DNA from: Isoetes taiwanensis
Lineage: Eukaryota > Streptophyta > Lycopodiopsida > Isoetales > Isoetaceae
DNA length: 64,000 bases
Direction: 5' to 3'
Assembly: GCA_021234155.1 (NCBI GenBank)
Contig: JAJEKV010000070.1
Span: 5,959,311 to 6,023,310 of the forward strand
In this document: piece by piece, positions 1-10,194 of the stretch
How positions within the stretch are numbered: the first letter of the stretch is position 1
How the letters are laid out: each line of letters opens with the position of its first letter
Notes under the pieces: model-generated
Database searches by the model: none
What the model was told of the DNA's origin: nothing
The model's input: the letters and a program-made list of their open reading frames with translations, nothing else
Program-made: the position numbers and the translations under genes

Positions 1-87
1 GTATTTTGATGTCCCTTGTTTCAATGTAATATGTTTGCTTCTGATGTAATATGTAATTGTATTTTGATGTCCCTGATGTAACATGCC

Positions 88-180
88 CCAGGTTCACCAC
101 ATGTTTCACCACAGGTTTCACCACGTGTTTCACCACATGTGGTGACACATGTGTTTCACTACATGTTTCACCACGTGTTT
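88..180. repeat. TTCACCAC/G-box-rich short repeat
   Basis: Seven or so copies of a TTTCACCAC-type octamer, several reading CACATG or CACGTG, sit just upstream of the decayed plus-strand gene that begins at 327. The block includes the 14-bp palindrome CACCACATGTGGTG at 131-144. The same words recur at 2284-2345, 6.7-7.6 kb and 11.5-11.75 kb. It may be a promoter-proximal E-box/G-box cluster or simply part of a dispersed repeat family; the sequence alone does not decide. Confidence 0.6.
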
Positions 181-326
181 CACTTTCTGTCTCTTCTCCC
201 GAGACAGATAGATCCTTCTGAACAGCTTTTCTACTGAAATGCTTTTCTTTTCCTTAAATTCTCTCGGTCCCATCAATTCCTCTCATCATCCTTTGGCTGA
301 CAGCCGTACTCGAAAATCATTATGGG

Positions 327-1138
327 ATGGCGAAAATTAATGACCTCGGGCAACCCAAAATGCCCGAGATGCCATTCTTCTTGCTCCCGACTGAGTTTAC
401 AGTTTATTACAGCAGTTCGGGCAGCAGACAATTCTATTCTGATTTACGATTGGGTGGGGGAAGCGGTTACATTCTGACCCTCAAAGAGCCTACTTCAGCA
501 GACATGGGCCAACTTCACCTCTTGGATGCTTGCAAAACGATGGAGTGCCGGAATGGGACAATGTGACCAGAGAAGAAGAGCCCATAATACCTAGGCGTGC
601 TGTCCCGATTTTCAGCCATGCACAATGGATGGACATGCTCAGGCAACAGAAATTACTCTATTCACCGGATGAGAATATGACCACAGAAATGCTGAAAACT
701 CTCACCAGGAGGTTGAATTGTACACCACAGCTCCTGCACCTCTCAACTTACTCTCGCCTCCACCGAAATTTTGACACACCAAAGATCTTTGGCCCACCTC
801 ATACTATTGACCAGATCCGCAAAGATTGAGACATTTTCTGCTTAATGGCTACCAAGCCTTTACGCTAGACAGGTTCCTCTTTTGTTATGATAGGTTGTTT
901 ACAGAGGACCAATTCCTTCACTTCAGGGATATGTACTATCATCACAAAGCCTTGCAGGATGGACATGGAGAAGCTGCTATTCTGTTTGGTAACACTCCAC
1001 CATTATGGTTTTTTGCTTTCCCTCCATAATGGGAGCAAATAGGTCGAAGCCGAATTCGTGGCCACCGATCCGGTGATCATAGAAGATGACGAGGAGGAGC
1101 TGGACCCAGATCTCTTTTTGATAGACCCACAGGAATGA
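327..1138 (+). pseudogene. Decayed gene of unknown function, exon group 1
   Basis: Three consecutive open stretches lie in different frames: 327-566, 530-829 and 826-about 991. They read like one protein broken by small indels, one near 535-570 and one near 828. The third stretch ends at a possible splice donor (GGTAAC near 991). An acceptor-like AATAG at about 1042 would join it to an acidic tail (1043-1138) with three consecutive Glu codons inside an Asp/Glu run, ending in TGA. I do not recognise a domain family. The composition is normal for protein, not low complexity, which argues for a former gene. Splicing and frame repairs are inferred. It could be cargo of a mobile element. Confidence 0.4.
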
Positions 1139-1484
1139 AAGCAAGTGTATATAAAAAGTTTTGTTTCTCATGTAATCTGAAATGTTTAATACAAATCCTC
1201 GCTTGTAATCTGAAATGTAACCTTATGTAATCATTTTATATGTTTAATATAAATCTTCACTCTTCAATCTTTACTGTTTAATTGACAGGGTGAAAGTGAC
1301 ACACAGAAAAATTACATTAAGGATGCACGGAATGGGACAGAGAAACACATGATGAAACCCACCATTGGAAATCTGTCACATCAAATGCAAGGTCAATCAT
1401 TCAAAAGCTGGCTGTGCAAGAAAGATTGGAGGGAAACCCTAAATCTAGTTTTGCATGCAGACATTGGCTTATCCCGATCCAGCT

Positions 1485-2237
1485 ATGGCGGAAGAAAACA
1501 GAAGGAGAACACGGGCACAAACAATTTCGCCAGTTCAAATGCAGTCGCATCTGGTAGGACCTATACTGGAGCAAATAAACCATGAACAGAGGCGGATATT
1601 AGAGGAGCGGAGGACCCATGAATTCCGAGGTATTCTAGGCTTAAAACATAGGTTAATTCCTGATGGGCTTAAAGAATTAGAAGCCAAGGCAGTGATAGGC
1701 GGTTGCCTTTCTTTGTAGTAGATGTTGTTTTACACAGATGATGTTGTTTACACGTGATGCGGTCGGAGACTTAACAGAGCCGGAAAACCGGCGGTGGTTC
1801 TCGGGGTGGTGTATGATTCTCGAGGATGAGTTCTCGCTCTCTCCATGCTTGAGGAAGAGGATATGTTCATCCAACTAAAGCAGGAAATGATCCATGCTTC
1901 AGCCATTAAAAAAGTGCTCAACAGGCCAGATGCATGGAGACACAACAACCTGAGACAATACTTTATGAATCTGTATCATAAGTGGGAGCAGAAACGAGAA
2001 GCTCATGTTTTAGTGTTGCTGGATTACACCAACTATTCAGCAGAAACACTTGATGAAATCTTGAACATACTTGGAAGAAGAAGAGTTACAGATCTCACAA
2101 TGCAGATCCGATTGAGGCCCAAGAATCGTATGTCATCATTAACCTCTTCAAAACAGCTTCGTGGTTATAGTTTTCCCGATTTTTTCTCGCATACTTCATT
2201 GCATAAGAAGTATGAACTATTCTACCGGGTATGGTAG
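1485..2237 (+). pseudogene. Decayed gene of unknown function, exon group 2
   Basis: An ORF from the ATG at 1485 (start MAEENRRRTRAQ) carries a charged, helix-prone stretch rich in Glu, Arg and Gln and ends near 1718. A second open frame at 1845-2237 (130 codons) contains helix-forming sequence with NLYHKWEQKREAH. The stretch 1755-1850 is open in another frame and reads like the missing link (PENRRWFSGW), so a frameshift near 1845 is likely. No family was recognised. It may be a separate gene or the continuation of the one at 327-1138. A run of TTTCACCAC repeats follows at 2284. Confidence 0.4.
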
Positions 2238-2283
2238 ATTTCCATATGTATTTTTCTCCCTTTGAAATATAAAAACAACGTTT

Positions 2284-2345
2284 GTATCACCACGCTTTCA
2301 CCATATTTTTTCACCACGGCTTTCACCACAGTTTCACCATAATCA
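2284..2345. repeat. TTCACCAC short repeat, downstream copy
   Basis: Four or five TTTCACCAC-type words follow the decayed unknown gene, mirroring the block at 88-180. Together they bracket a ~2.2-kb segment. No terminal inverted repeats or target duplications were seen at these positions. The rest of 2346-2900 holds a 70-codon ORF (2356-2568) without recognisable features and AT-rich sequence. Confidence 0.45.
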
Positions 2346-2904
2346 GCCGGGGGCATTGACCATTTTTGACCCGGTCGAAAAATGGAATGGCTCTCGATTC
2401 CCCGATAGTATCTTGACTGATTTTGGTGACAAAGAATATATGGATCCCAAATTAGGTCCCCGAATTGATATGAGGCCAAAATTCATTAAGCTCGCTTTGT
2501 GCAAAGATTCTTGCAAGGCCACTAACTTTTGCTTCGTGGAATTTCGTGTTTTTTTCTTTTTCTTTTGAACTCTATTTCTTTTGAACCCGAGCCACCCATC
2601 TCATATTTTCCTATTTGCTGAGCTGGTTACCATATTTTGTTAGTGTGCAGATTCTGCACCTTCAAATTCCTTGTTTGCATTTTATAATTAATGACAAAAA
2701 GTTCAAATTTAATCCGAACAGTTCAAATTAACCGAAAGAACAGTGGAAACTCAGAGAATAGTTAAAGCAAAACAAGTTCTATTGCAAAACAAGGACTATT
2801 GCAAAACAAGTTCTGTCATTAATGAAAAGCCTTTACAAAGAATAGTCACAAGGACTATTGCCAAAAAAATTGAAACCAGGGATTACAATACAAATCTAAA
2901 CTAA

Positions 2905-3228
2905 TCAGGCGGGGGCCATCTTGAGCTCTATATGGAGGTCGCCCTCGCAGCATACATCTTCATTTCGGAGGAGTCCCTCGTCATCATAACCCCGCATGCA
3001 CCCACTCGAAAGCACCCGCAACGAAGCGACAGCCTGATGATCCATGATGAGCTTCTCCACCTCTGGTGGAGTGAACTTGGCCACCAGTGTAACCGGGCGA
3101 CCTCCTCTGGTGGAGGAAGACACGGATCCTCCGCAGGAAGACACGGATTCTGACCGTGCTGGCTGCGAAGGAGCAGGCACAATGGCCGGGATAGTGTTCC
3201 TGTGGAGTGTAGTCTTGAACTTGGCCAT
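2905..3228 (-). CDS. Small hypothetical protein, 107 aa
   Basis: I start this minus-strand ORF at the ATG at 3228, which has a strong plant context (GCCATGG), rather than at the first in-frame codon at 3408. The upstream part is a CT-rich, Ser/Pro/Phe-rich stretch typical of a 5' leader. The product begins MAKFKTTLHRN, has a Ser-rich linker with SVSSCGGSVSSS, then a mixed segment with FTPPEVEKLIMDH, and ends at a TGA. No signal peptide, membrane span or known domain is visible. It could be a real small gene or captured sequence. The 180-codon-long alternative frames over the same DNA are shadows. Confidence 0.4.
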   Translation of the reverse strand: MAKFKTTLHRNTIPAIVPAPSQPARSESVSSCGGSVSSSTRGGRPVTLVAKFTPPEVEKLIMDHQAVASLRVLSSGCMRGYDDEGLLRNEDVCCEGDLHIELKMAPA

Positions 3229-3756
3229 GGCGGAAGTGAAGGAGATGGACGGAATGGGGAAGGAGTGAAGGAGATGGCGGAATAGACGATGGGGATGGAA
3301 TGAAGCTGCAGGGCAGAATTTTGGGAATAAAAGGGATGCAAATCGTAGGCATTCATACGATTTTGGGAATGAGGCAGAAGAGAAAAGGGACGTTTGCATG
3401 TATGCCACCTAGGCTCCAACATGCCACAGTAAAGGGTCAAGCATGCCACATAGACCGAAAGTATTAGGAAAATCCACTTACTGTGGCAATTGTGTAAAGG
3501 GTATTGTATAGATACTTTTATGAATATAAAGAAGTTTCTGTTTTGCATTCTCATTTTTTATGCTTCAGTTACAGAAATTTGTACTTGAATGTTGAATGAA
3601 TTCCAAGGTATAACTTGATTAAACTGAATTTAACTTGCACAAAGCCTGGATTAAACTGAATGCATAATAAAAAGGTATTACAAAACCAATTGATTAAAAC
3701 AGAAAACAGAATACTTCAGAACAGAATACTTCAGAAATTACAACACAGAAAACTTC

Positions 3757-3932
3757 AGAAAGGCACAAGGCCTGTATATACAAAAAAAAGGCACTAAGGC
3801 CATCATATATTACAAGGCACTAAGGCCTGTGTTTCAAGTTTAAGGCACTAAGGCCTGTCAGACATATAACAAAGGCACTAAGGCCTGTGGTATCTGTTTT
3901 TTCAAAAAATAACAAAGGCACTAAGGCCTGTG
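3757..3932. repeat. Six copies of an AGGCACTAAGGCCTGT motif
   Basis: A 16-17-bp word (AAGGCACTAAGGCCTGT, with small variants) occurs six times at about 3757, 3788, 3814, 3842, 3872 and 3915, separated by unrelated AT-rich spacers of 10-30 bp. The spacing is irregular, so this is not a simple tandem repeat. It lies just downstream of the stop codon of the acidic gene on the minus strand, where a 3' UTR would be. Confidence 0.75.
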
Positions 3933-3996
3933 GTTGAACTTGATCATAACCAAAAAAAAAAAAAAAAACAACAGTGGCTTCCTCAGCTCCGGGACT

Positions 3997-4564
3997 TCAA
4001 GCTTCATCTGTAAGAAAAGTAAAGAAAGTTAGAAAGCCTGTAAAAAAGATTGCAAAAAATTGAATTGCATGCTACTTAGTACTTACTCTCCAGCCAATTG
4101 TGAAATTCTGCAAACATTTCTTCTTCTTCGGGGTCTTCTTCTTCTGGGTCTTCTTCTTCTGGGTCTTCTCCTTCGCTGGTCTCTTCTTCTTCGCTCCAAA
4201 TGTTGTCTTCGGAATCAACCTCCTCCTCTGAAGAATCTGCATTAGATGAATGAAAATTGGAGGAAGCTTCTGAAAGCTCTGAAAGCTCTGAAAGAGAGTA
4301 TTCAGAGCTTTCAGAAGAGGAGCTTTCAGAAGAGGAGCTCTCCTCTGAATTGGGGACAGAATCGTGTGGCAGTTTGACATCATCCTGCAAAGGAATCGTC
4401 CATGATCCTATGCCATAACTGGCTAGGACCTCTGCCAAAGGCAAGGTAAGCAAGGCCCGGCGCTTGGACGGGCCAGGGGAAGGGGAAGCAGAGGGGGAAG
4501 GAGAGCGGCAGCGCTTCGGCATTCTGTTTGGGAGAATTGGACGATATTTCTTCCTCACGACCAT
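3997..4564 (-). CDS. Ser/Glu-rich acidic protein, two exons, ~162 aa
   Basis: Exon 1 runs from the ATG at 4564 to 4087. It ends at a consensus donor (GTAAGT, 4086-4081). The acceptor TTTTCTTACAG precedes 4007, and exon 2 adds only a few codons before TGA at 3999-3997. Without splicing the ORF would run to 4072 and end SKY. The N-terminus is basic (MVVRKKYRP, then Arg/Ser/Pro-rich with SPSPSASPSPGPSKRR, a possible nuclear signal). The middle is a Ser/Glu run with ESSSSESSSSESSE. The C-terminal half has tandem DPEEE repeats encoded by a CTTCTTCT-rich tract. Such composition suggests a nuclear acidic protein, but no domain is recognised. Splicing is inferred from consensus sites only. Confidence 0.45.
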
Positions 4565-5252
4565 AGCCTATAAAGGTTGGCGCGAAATTAATTTCGTAGG
4601 CTACGATTATAGGATTTCGTACCATTAATATCTTAATCGTAAAGATTTAGTAGGATACTAATAATAACCTCGAAATGACCATTATTTTATTTTCTAAAAA
4701 ACATAAAAAAAAAAAAAATATATATATATATATACAAGAAATTTAATGCGTCCTACGGCACATTGTTCCAGTTTTAGCATGTTCTTATGGTGCAAGGCCC
4801 TGTCGTGCTCTATGTACTATATTTAGCATTCATGAAGATTCCCCTAGATTCTCTCAAAATTTTCAATTTTGATTGAGGTGCTTACCCATGAGCATTTAGA
4901 ACCTTCCAAAATAATCCATTTTGGATCTGTGCAACATTTCTAAAACACTTTCTATTTTAATACTAAGGCGCTTGCCCTGAGCATCTAGAATATTTTCTTT
5001 TTTTCAAGATTTATATTGTACACCTTTATTATGAAACATTTTAGAACATTCTATTGTGGCTCTTTGCAAAAGCTTAAAAAAACTCTAAGATTTCATCAAG
5101 ATTTTCTTAGATTCCCTTAGATATTATGAAGATTTCCTTAGATTCAACTAGATTTTAAGAGATTCCCTTAGACTTGTAAATATTTTCCTAGATTCTCTTA
5201 TAATTTATGAGATTTCCTTATATTCCCTTTAATTCTCCTGGATTCCTTTATA

Positions 5253-5507
5253 TTCTAGAAATTTCTAGAACATTCTAGAACTTTCTGGAACATTCTGAGA
5301 CTTTCAATACATCCTAGAACTTTCTAGAAGTATTTCCCTATTCCCTTACATCCCCGAAGATTCCCCTACATTCTAGAACTTATTAGAACAATTATCTTAT
5401 ATTCCAAAACATTTTAGAATTCTGGAACTTTCTAGAACATTCTAGAAAATTCTAGAACTTTCTAGAGTCTTCAGGAACATTCTAGAGCCTTCTAGAACTA
5501 TCTAGAA
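5253..5507. promoter_or_regulatory. Phased heat-shock-element-like array (TTCnnGAAnnTTC)
   Basis: Between 5253 and 5295 TTC and GAA triplets alternate without a break at 5-bp steps, giving nine consecutive nGAAn pentamers. From 5420 to 5507 the same 10-bp phase continues for about eighteen pentamer positions with only a few changed bases (for example GAG for GAA near 5465 and 5485). Three alternating pentamers already make a canonical plant heat-shock element. Whether HSF proteins bind here, or the array is only a repeat, cannot be told from sequence. Confidence 0.7.
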
Positions 5508-5583
5508 TGTTATATTCTATTTTATCTTAATTAGAACATTACGCTTAACTATATTTGAAACATTAATTATTTTAATGAATCAA

Positions 5584-5970
5584 TGCTTGGTTTAGTGGTT
5601 AGAATGGGGGGCTGGGGGGTTGATGACCAGGGTTCAAATCCCTCAAATGACATAAAAATTTTAAAAGACTCTCTTAAGGACCGAGCATTCAATATGAGCC
5701 TTAGGATCTTAGATTCGATCAACGATCGAGATCTCACCATATGAAAGCAACATGAGCCGTAGGATCTATTACATATAATTCCCAAAGCCATGTAGACCGT
5801 AAGATATGTGCAAAGCCACCTGGGCCGTAGGATCTCGGACCGACGGTCAGGATCAAGAACAACTTGGACCGTAGGATCGTCTATATAGAATCTATATAAC
5901 TCCCAAGCCATCTGGGCCGTAGGATATGTCCCCAAGCAACGTGAGCCGTCGGATCTCGAACGGATGGTCG
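5584..5970 (+). mobile_element. tRNA-derived SINE unit, first of two tandem copies
   Basis: The unit begins with a pol III type 2 promoter. The A box is TGGTTTAGTGGTTAGAA near 5588 and the B box is GGGTTCAAATCCC near 5631, about 43 bp apart as in a tRNA gene. The intervening G-rich stretch no longer folds as an anticodon arm, so this is a SINE head and not a tRNA gene. The body holds five or six variants of GCCGTAGGATCT. It is followed directly by a near-identical second copy. Confidence 0.65.
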
Positions 5971-5971
5971 G

Positions 5972-6375
5972 AATGAATCAATGCTTGGTTTAGTGGTTAG
6001 AATGGGGGGCTGGGGGGTTGATGACCAGGGTTCAAATCCCTCAAATGACATAAAAATTTTAAAAGACTCTCCTTAAGGACCGAGCATTCAATATGAGCCT
6101 TAGGATCTTAGATTCGATCAACGATCGAGATCTCACCATATGAAAGCAACATGAGCCGTAGGATCTATTACATATAATTCCCAAAGCCATGTAGACCGTA
6201 AGATATGTGCAAAGCCACCTGGGCCGTAGGATCTCGGACCGACGGTCAGGATCAAGAACAACTTGGACCGTAGGATCGTCTATATAGAATCTATATAACT
6301 CCCAAGCCATCTGGGCCGTAGGATATGTCCCCAAGCAACGTGAGCCGTCGGATCTCGAACGGATGGTCGGATAAG
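5972..6375 (+). mobile_element. tRNA-derived SINE unit, second tandem copy
   Basis: This copy repeats 5574-5970 with a 398-bp offset. The only differences I can see are a one-base change in length near 6070 and the distal end. The near identity shows a recent tandem duplication or unequal exchange. The A and B boxes are both intact. Confidence 0.7.
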
Positions 6376-6543
6376 CGCGACAAACATAAGAACATATATA
6401 TGATTGATATATATATCTATCCCGAATTGGCCATTCATTTTTGAACACCAATCATATTATGTTGGCTTGGCACTTGTTTAGTAACTTTAGTTATAATTAG
6501 CTAGTGTAAATTGATTGTTGACTTCAATTGTTGACTTACGCTT

Positions 6544-7600
6544 CACCAAACATGTTGGTCAATGAAAGTCAAACATGTAACAAAGGTCATGTAAAGGCTC
6601 AAGCATGCCAAGGTGGCTCAAATATGCCACCTAGGCTCCAACATGCCAAGGTGGCTCAAACATGCCACGTACGCTCCAACATGCCACCTATGATGCACCA
6701 CATGATTCACCACATGATTCACCAAATGCACCACATGATTCACCACATGCACCATTTGCATCACCAAACATGTTGGTCAATGAAAGTCAAACATGTAACA
6801 AAGGTCATGTAAAGGCTCAAGCATGCCAAGGTGGCTCAAATATGCCACCTAAGCTCCAACATGCCAAGGTGGCTCAAACATGCCACGTAAGCTCCAACAT
6901 GCCACCTATGATGCACCACATGATTCACCACATGATTCACCAAATGCACCACATGATTCACCACATGCACCATTTGCATCACCAAACATGTTGGTCAATG
7001 AAAGTCAAACATGTAACAAAGGTCATGTAAAGTCTCAAGCATGCCAAGGTGGCTCAAATATGCCACCTAGGCTCCAACATGCCAAGGTGGCTCAAACATG
7101 CCACGTAAGCTCCAACATGCCACCTATGATGCACCACATGATTCACCACATGCACCATTTGCATCACCAAACATGTTGGTCAATGAAAGTCAAACATGTA
7201 ACAAAGGTCATGTAAAGGCTCAAGCATGCCAAGGTGGCTCAAATATGCCACCTAGGCTCCAACATGCCAAGGTGGCTCAAACATGCCACGTAAGCTCCAA
7301 CATGCCACCTATGATGCACCACATGATTCACCAAATGCACCACATGATTCACCACATGCACCATTTGCATCACCAAACATGTTGGTCAATGAAAGTCAAA
7401 CATGTAACAAAGGTCATGTAAAGGCTCAAGCATGCCAAGGTGGCTCAAATATGCCACCTAGGCTCCAACATGTCAAGGTGGCTCAAACATGCCACGTAAG
7501 CTCCAACATGCCACCTATGATGCACCACATGATTCACCACATGATTCACCAAATGCACCACATGATTCACCACATGCACCATTTGCATCACCACATCTAT
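6544..7600. repeat. ~218-bp minisatellite, five units
   Basis: Starts of the word CACCAAACATGTTGG at 6544, 6762, 6980, 7165 and 7371 give unit lengths of 218, 218, 185, 206 and ~219 bp. Shortened units lack copies of an internal CACATGATTCAC sub-repeat. Each unit contains CCAACATGCCA and CACCACATGATTCACC words. The ORFs across it shift frame at each unit because 218 is not a multiple of three, so it is not coding. A short relative of the unit lies at 3395-3450. Confidence 0.9.
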
Positions 7601-7639
7601 CACGACATGTATCACCACATTGTCATGAATCTTTGAATA

Positions 7640-8011
7640 CATCAATTTCTTCTGGAGATTTGAACTCCACCAGTTGTTGCTCGTCAGCCACCAAAAGTCT
7701 ATTGTATACAATAGTATACAACAATGTACATTAGAGTGTCAATGAAAGAATAGGTTACAAGAATAACCTCTTTGGTTACAATAATACAAACATGTGATTA
7801 CAAGTAAAGATCTATTGATCTGTCAACCTCAGCTTCATTACTACAGCAACTGTGCTTCACAACATCAATCATCATTGTGTGCGTGTCCAACAGCTCGCCA
7901 CTAGAAATTGGTACACCCTGCAACAAACATATCAGGCCTCACATTGGATGAGTAATACCTTCAAATTTACGAACTCACCTTGCATTGGGATAGTATGTCC
8001 AAGTCTCGCAT
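7640..8011. other. Intergenic stretch, no gene seen
   Basis: AT-rich sequence between the minisatellite and the Ulp1-like remnant. No promoter, RNA gene or repeat can be supported. Confidence 0.4.
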
Positions 8012-8690
8012 TCATGCAGCCACAACTTTCTTTACAAAGACACATATAGCAGGGACCACGACCCAAAGAATCGACCGAAGTGGGGAACTTGTAATTTTCT
8101 TGTGGCGCAGCTTTATGGTGCTTGGGAATTTTGTATTTGCATCCTCAACAAAACTCATGACAGGCTCGGAGCCCTTGTACATTTCTAGGCTGTCAAAATG
8201 GTACACATTTAACTGGCTGACCTCCAAGACCTACAATGACATACAACGCCCAATCTTTGCTGATAACATCTTTGGCGAGAATGGTACATTCCGAAATTGC
8301 AAGTTGAGGGTTCAACAGTTTGTCCTTTGAAGCAAGCTCGTTCGACAGTAATGTGTAAATGAGCGGATCCATGAAATGGAACCTCTGTTCCATGTCATGC
8401 TTGATGCAGAATTGGTGCATACACCTGCCAAAGTCCAAGGTCTGGTAAAACAAGATGATTTAAGAAACAACAGAAGACTTCAAATCTGAGTTGTTTATAT
8501 TAAATTACTAACCTCATGAAGAAATGGACTATCCTGTCACTGAACCAATCCCTACTTTTCTCCAATATTCTGATTGCCTCTTGATCAAGCACAAGAGGCT
8601 CCTGCTGTCCTTTAAACACTTCAACTGGCAAGTGTTCTGGTCGGATGTGCGCTCTTAACACTGCAGTCCTCGTGCTGGTGGTGCAAGTTT
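8012..8690 (-). pseudogene. Ulp1-like (C48) SUMO protease domain, decayed
   Basis: Exon A (~8690-8513) encodes EKSRDWFSDRIVHFFM, matching the Ulp1 substrate-groove motif (W-L-x-D-x-x-I). The donor GTTAGT at 8512-8507 and the acceptor TTTGGCAG before 8424 join the exons in frame. Exon B encodes CMHQFC, then ISKDWALYVIVGL, where the family has the catalytic His-Trp, and, after a one-base frameshift near 8225, VYHFDSL with the expected Asp. The His is absent (Asp or deletion), and the DCG of the active-site Cys is reduced to AICVFV. A stop follows at 8012. A working C48 enzyme would remove SUMO from proteins. Ulp1 genes are known passengers of plant transposons. Identification rests on motif order. 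Confidence 0.6.
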
Positions 8691-8795
8691 ACATTCAGCA
8701 AATGGAAGATCATTGAAAACCTTGAGGAACATTGAAATAGCCAAGAAATGAACAATTGAAGTAAAACTTTGTTTATATTAAAAAGTCAAGAGAGG

Positions 8796-10141
8796 TTACA
8801 TCATATACACAATAATACTATTTCTAGGCATATTCAGCATTTTGTTGCTTTCGACATAACTTTGCACATTCCTTGCCTTCAGCAACCCCTGAAGCCAAAC
8901 CTTTAGATCATTCATGAGGAAATTGCCATCTACTCTGTCAGGGCTCCAGCTGTTTGGACAGATCATGGTGTTTGGCGCATTGAGGTACCCTTTGTATCTG
9001 CTGTCATCAATGAGAAGCACGTTCTCTTTTGTGAAACCTGGAAATTCGTCGTAGACCTTTTTCAGGTGCTTCAAAAAGATTGGCTTCTTACTGTTAAATA
9101 AATTTGTGTTGGTACACTGATCCTGACTCCATATGAACTTCAATTTGTCCTTGTGTTTCATCAATGCTCCCTGAACTATGATTCTCAAGTTTTGAGCCTG
9201 CAGGCTGGACCAAAGTGCTATATGAAAATTCTGACTGCACCAATGTATGAACTCGGCCCAGCCTGGTCTAGTTACTACCAACTTGGTTCTGTTAAGTGTG
9301 ATCAACTTAACACCATCTTCTTTGGCAGTGGGTAGTAACTCACTCTTGTCATAGCTTCTACCCAGAACTCCATTGTAGTAAAAAACAAGCAGGATTGGGC
9401 TTAACCTTGTAGTCTTCTGCATGGACAGAGTTGGTGCAGGGCTTCCCACTTCTGCTTCAGCATTTCTTGGTGCAGGGCTGGAAACTTCTGCTTCAGCATC
9501 TCTTCGTGCAGGGCTGGAAACTTCTGCTTCAGAATGTCTTGGAGGTGTCTTTTGCTTGGAATTCTGCTCTTGCTTTTTCTCTGAGACACTTCCAGCTGCA
9601 AAAATTTAACAGATTCGGTAACTATATGGGTCAAATTAAAAAGAAGACAGGCACAAAAGGTTGGAAGTTACCTTGTGACTTACGTTCACCGAACGATTTG
9701 TTCAGATCATAACCTGATGCATCTGCTGATTTGGCAGATTGGTGTGGAGCATGACTTAATGCATCTGCTGATCTGGCAGATTGTTGTCCAGTTGGAGCAC
9801 CTACTGGAGCTTGACTTGATGCACCTACTGATTTGTTGACATCTACTGATTTGTCCGAGTTCCTGTAACTTGATGCATCTTCTGATTTGCCCGAGTTTCT
9901 ATCTGTGTCTAATGCTTTTTTCGAGGGGTGTGAGTGTCTTCTCCCCTACCCCACCACATTGTACCTCTATATCTACAAAGTAGGGATGAAGAAGTAAGCT
10001 ACATATCCCAATTGCATCAAACAAGACTTGGTTACCTTTGAGGGTAGAAAATAATTCCCTTTTTGGTGTGCTATATGGACTCACAAAGTCATTGCCACCA
10101 GTATGAACAGTTAGACCTGAATTAGTAAACGGCACCATGCT
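8796..10141 (-). pseudogene. FCP1/NIF-like HAD phosphatase, multi-exon, nucleophile lost
   Basis: Three splice-compatible exons are seen: 10141-10036, 9945-9684 and 9595-8796. Donors are GGTAACC and GTAAGT. The acceptor TTTTTGCAG precedes 9595, and both junctions keep the frame. The early exons are Ser/Ala/Asp-rich. The start of the last exon holds a threefold EAEVSSPAP-type repeat (DNA 9440-9540). The FCP1 homology domain follows: motif I reads LVFYYNGVL, where plant relatives have an Asp in place of the first Tyr. Motif II is ALWSS, the Lys motif is in KKPIFLKHL, and motif IV is LLIDDSRYK with both Asp present. Loss of the nucleophile predicts no phosphatase activity. The Ulp1-like exons follow immediately downstream on the same strand. 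Confidence 0.55.
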
Positions 10142-10194
10142 CTGCAAACCTGGAATTGAATCACAATTGATTGTAACTATGCTTTGGTTTTTTT

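Larger units (their letters stand above)
4716..6408 (+). mobile_element. HSE/pol III composite repeat element, copy 1
   Basis: This copy begins in a (TA)n stretch followed by ACAAGAAATTTAATGCGTCC and ends near ACAAACATAAGAACATATAT. The same start and end sequences delimit copies 2 and 3 (52595-53875 and 53873-54528). Internally it has ~500 bp of repeated GATTCCCTTAGATT-type words, a heat-shock-element-like array, a tRNA-derived head and a body with repeated GCCGTAGGATCT motifs. No protein is encoded; the ORFs on the minus strand are by-products. Element class is uncertain: a long SINE or composite non-autonomous repeat is the best guess. Confidence 0.6.

Noticed and set aside
2928-3554. 208-codon minus-strand ORF overlapping the 107-aa candidate
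   Set aside because: It is a shadow frame, rich in Ser/Pro/His from the CT-rich leader; the frame starting at GCCATGG at 3228 is more plausible.
6544-7600. CRISPR-like array
   Set aside because: Units are adjacent tandem repeats without unique spacers, in a plant nuclear context.
6528-7636. His/Met-rich ORFs of 94-122 codons across the minisatellite
   Set aside because: Unit lengths are not multiples of three, so each unit falls in another frame, and each ORF stops at the same TAA word.
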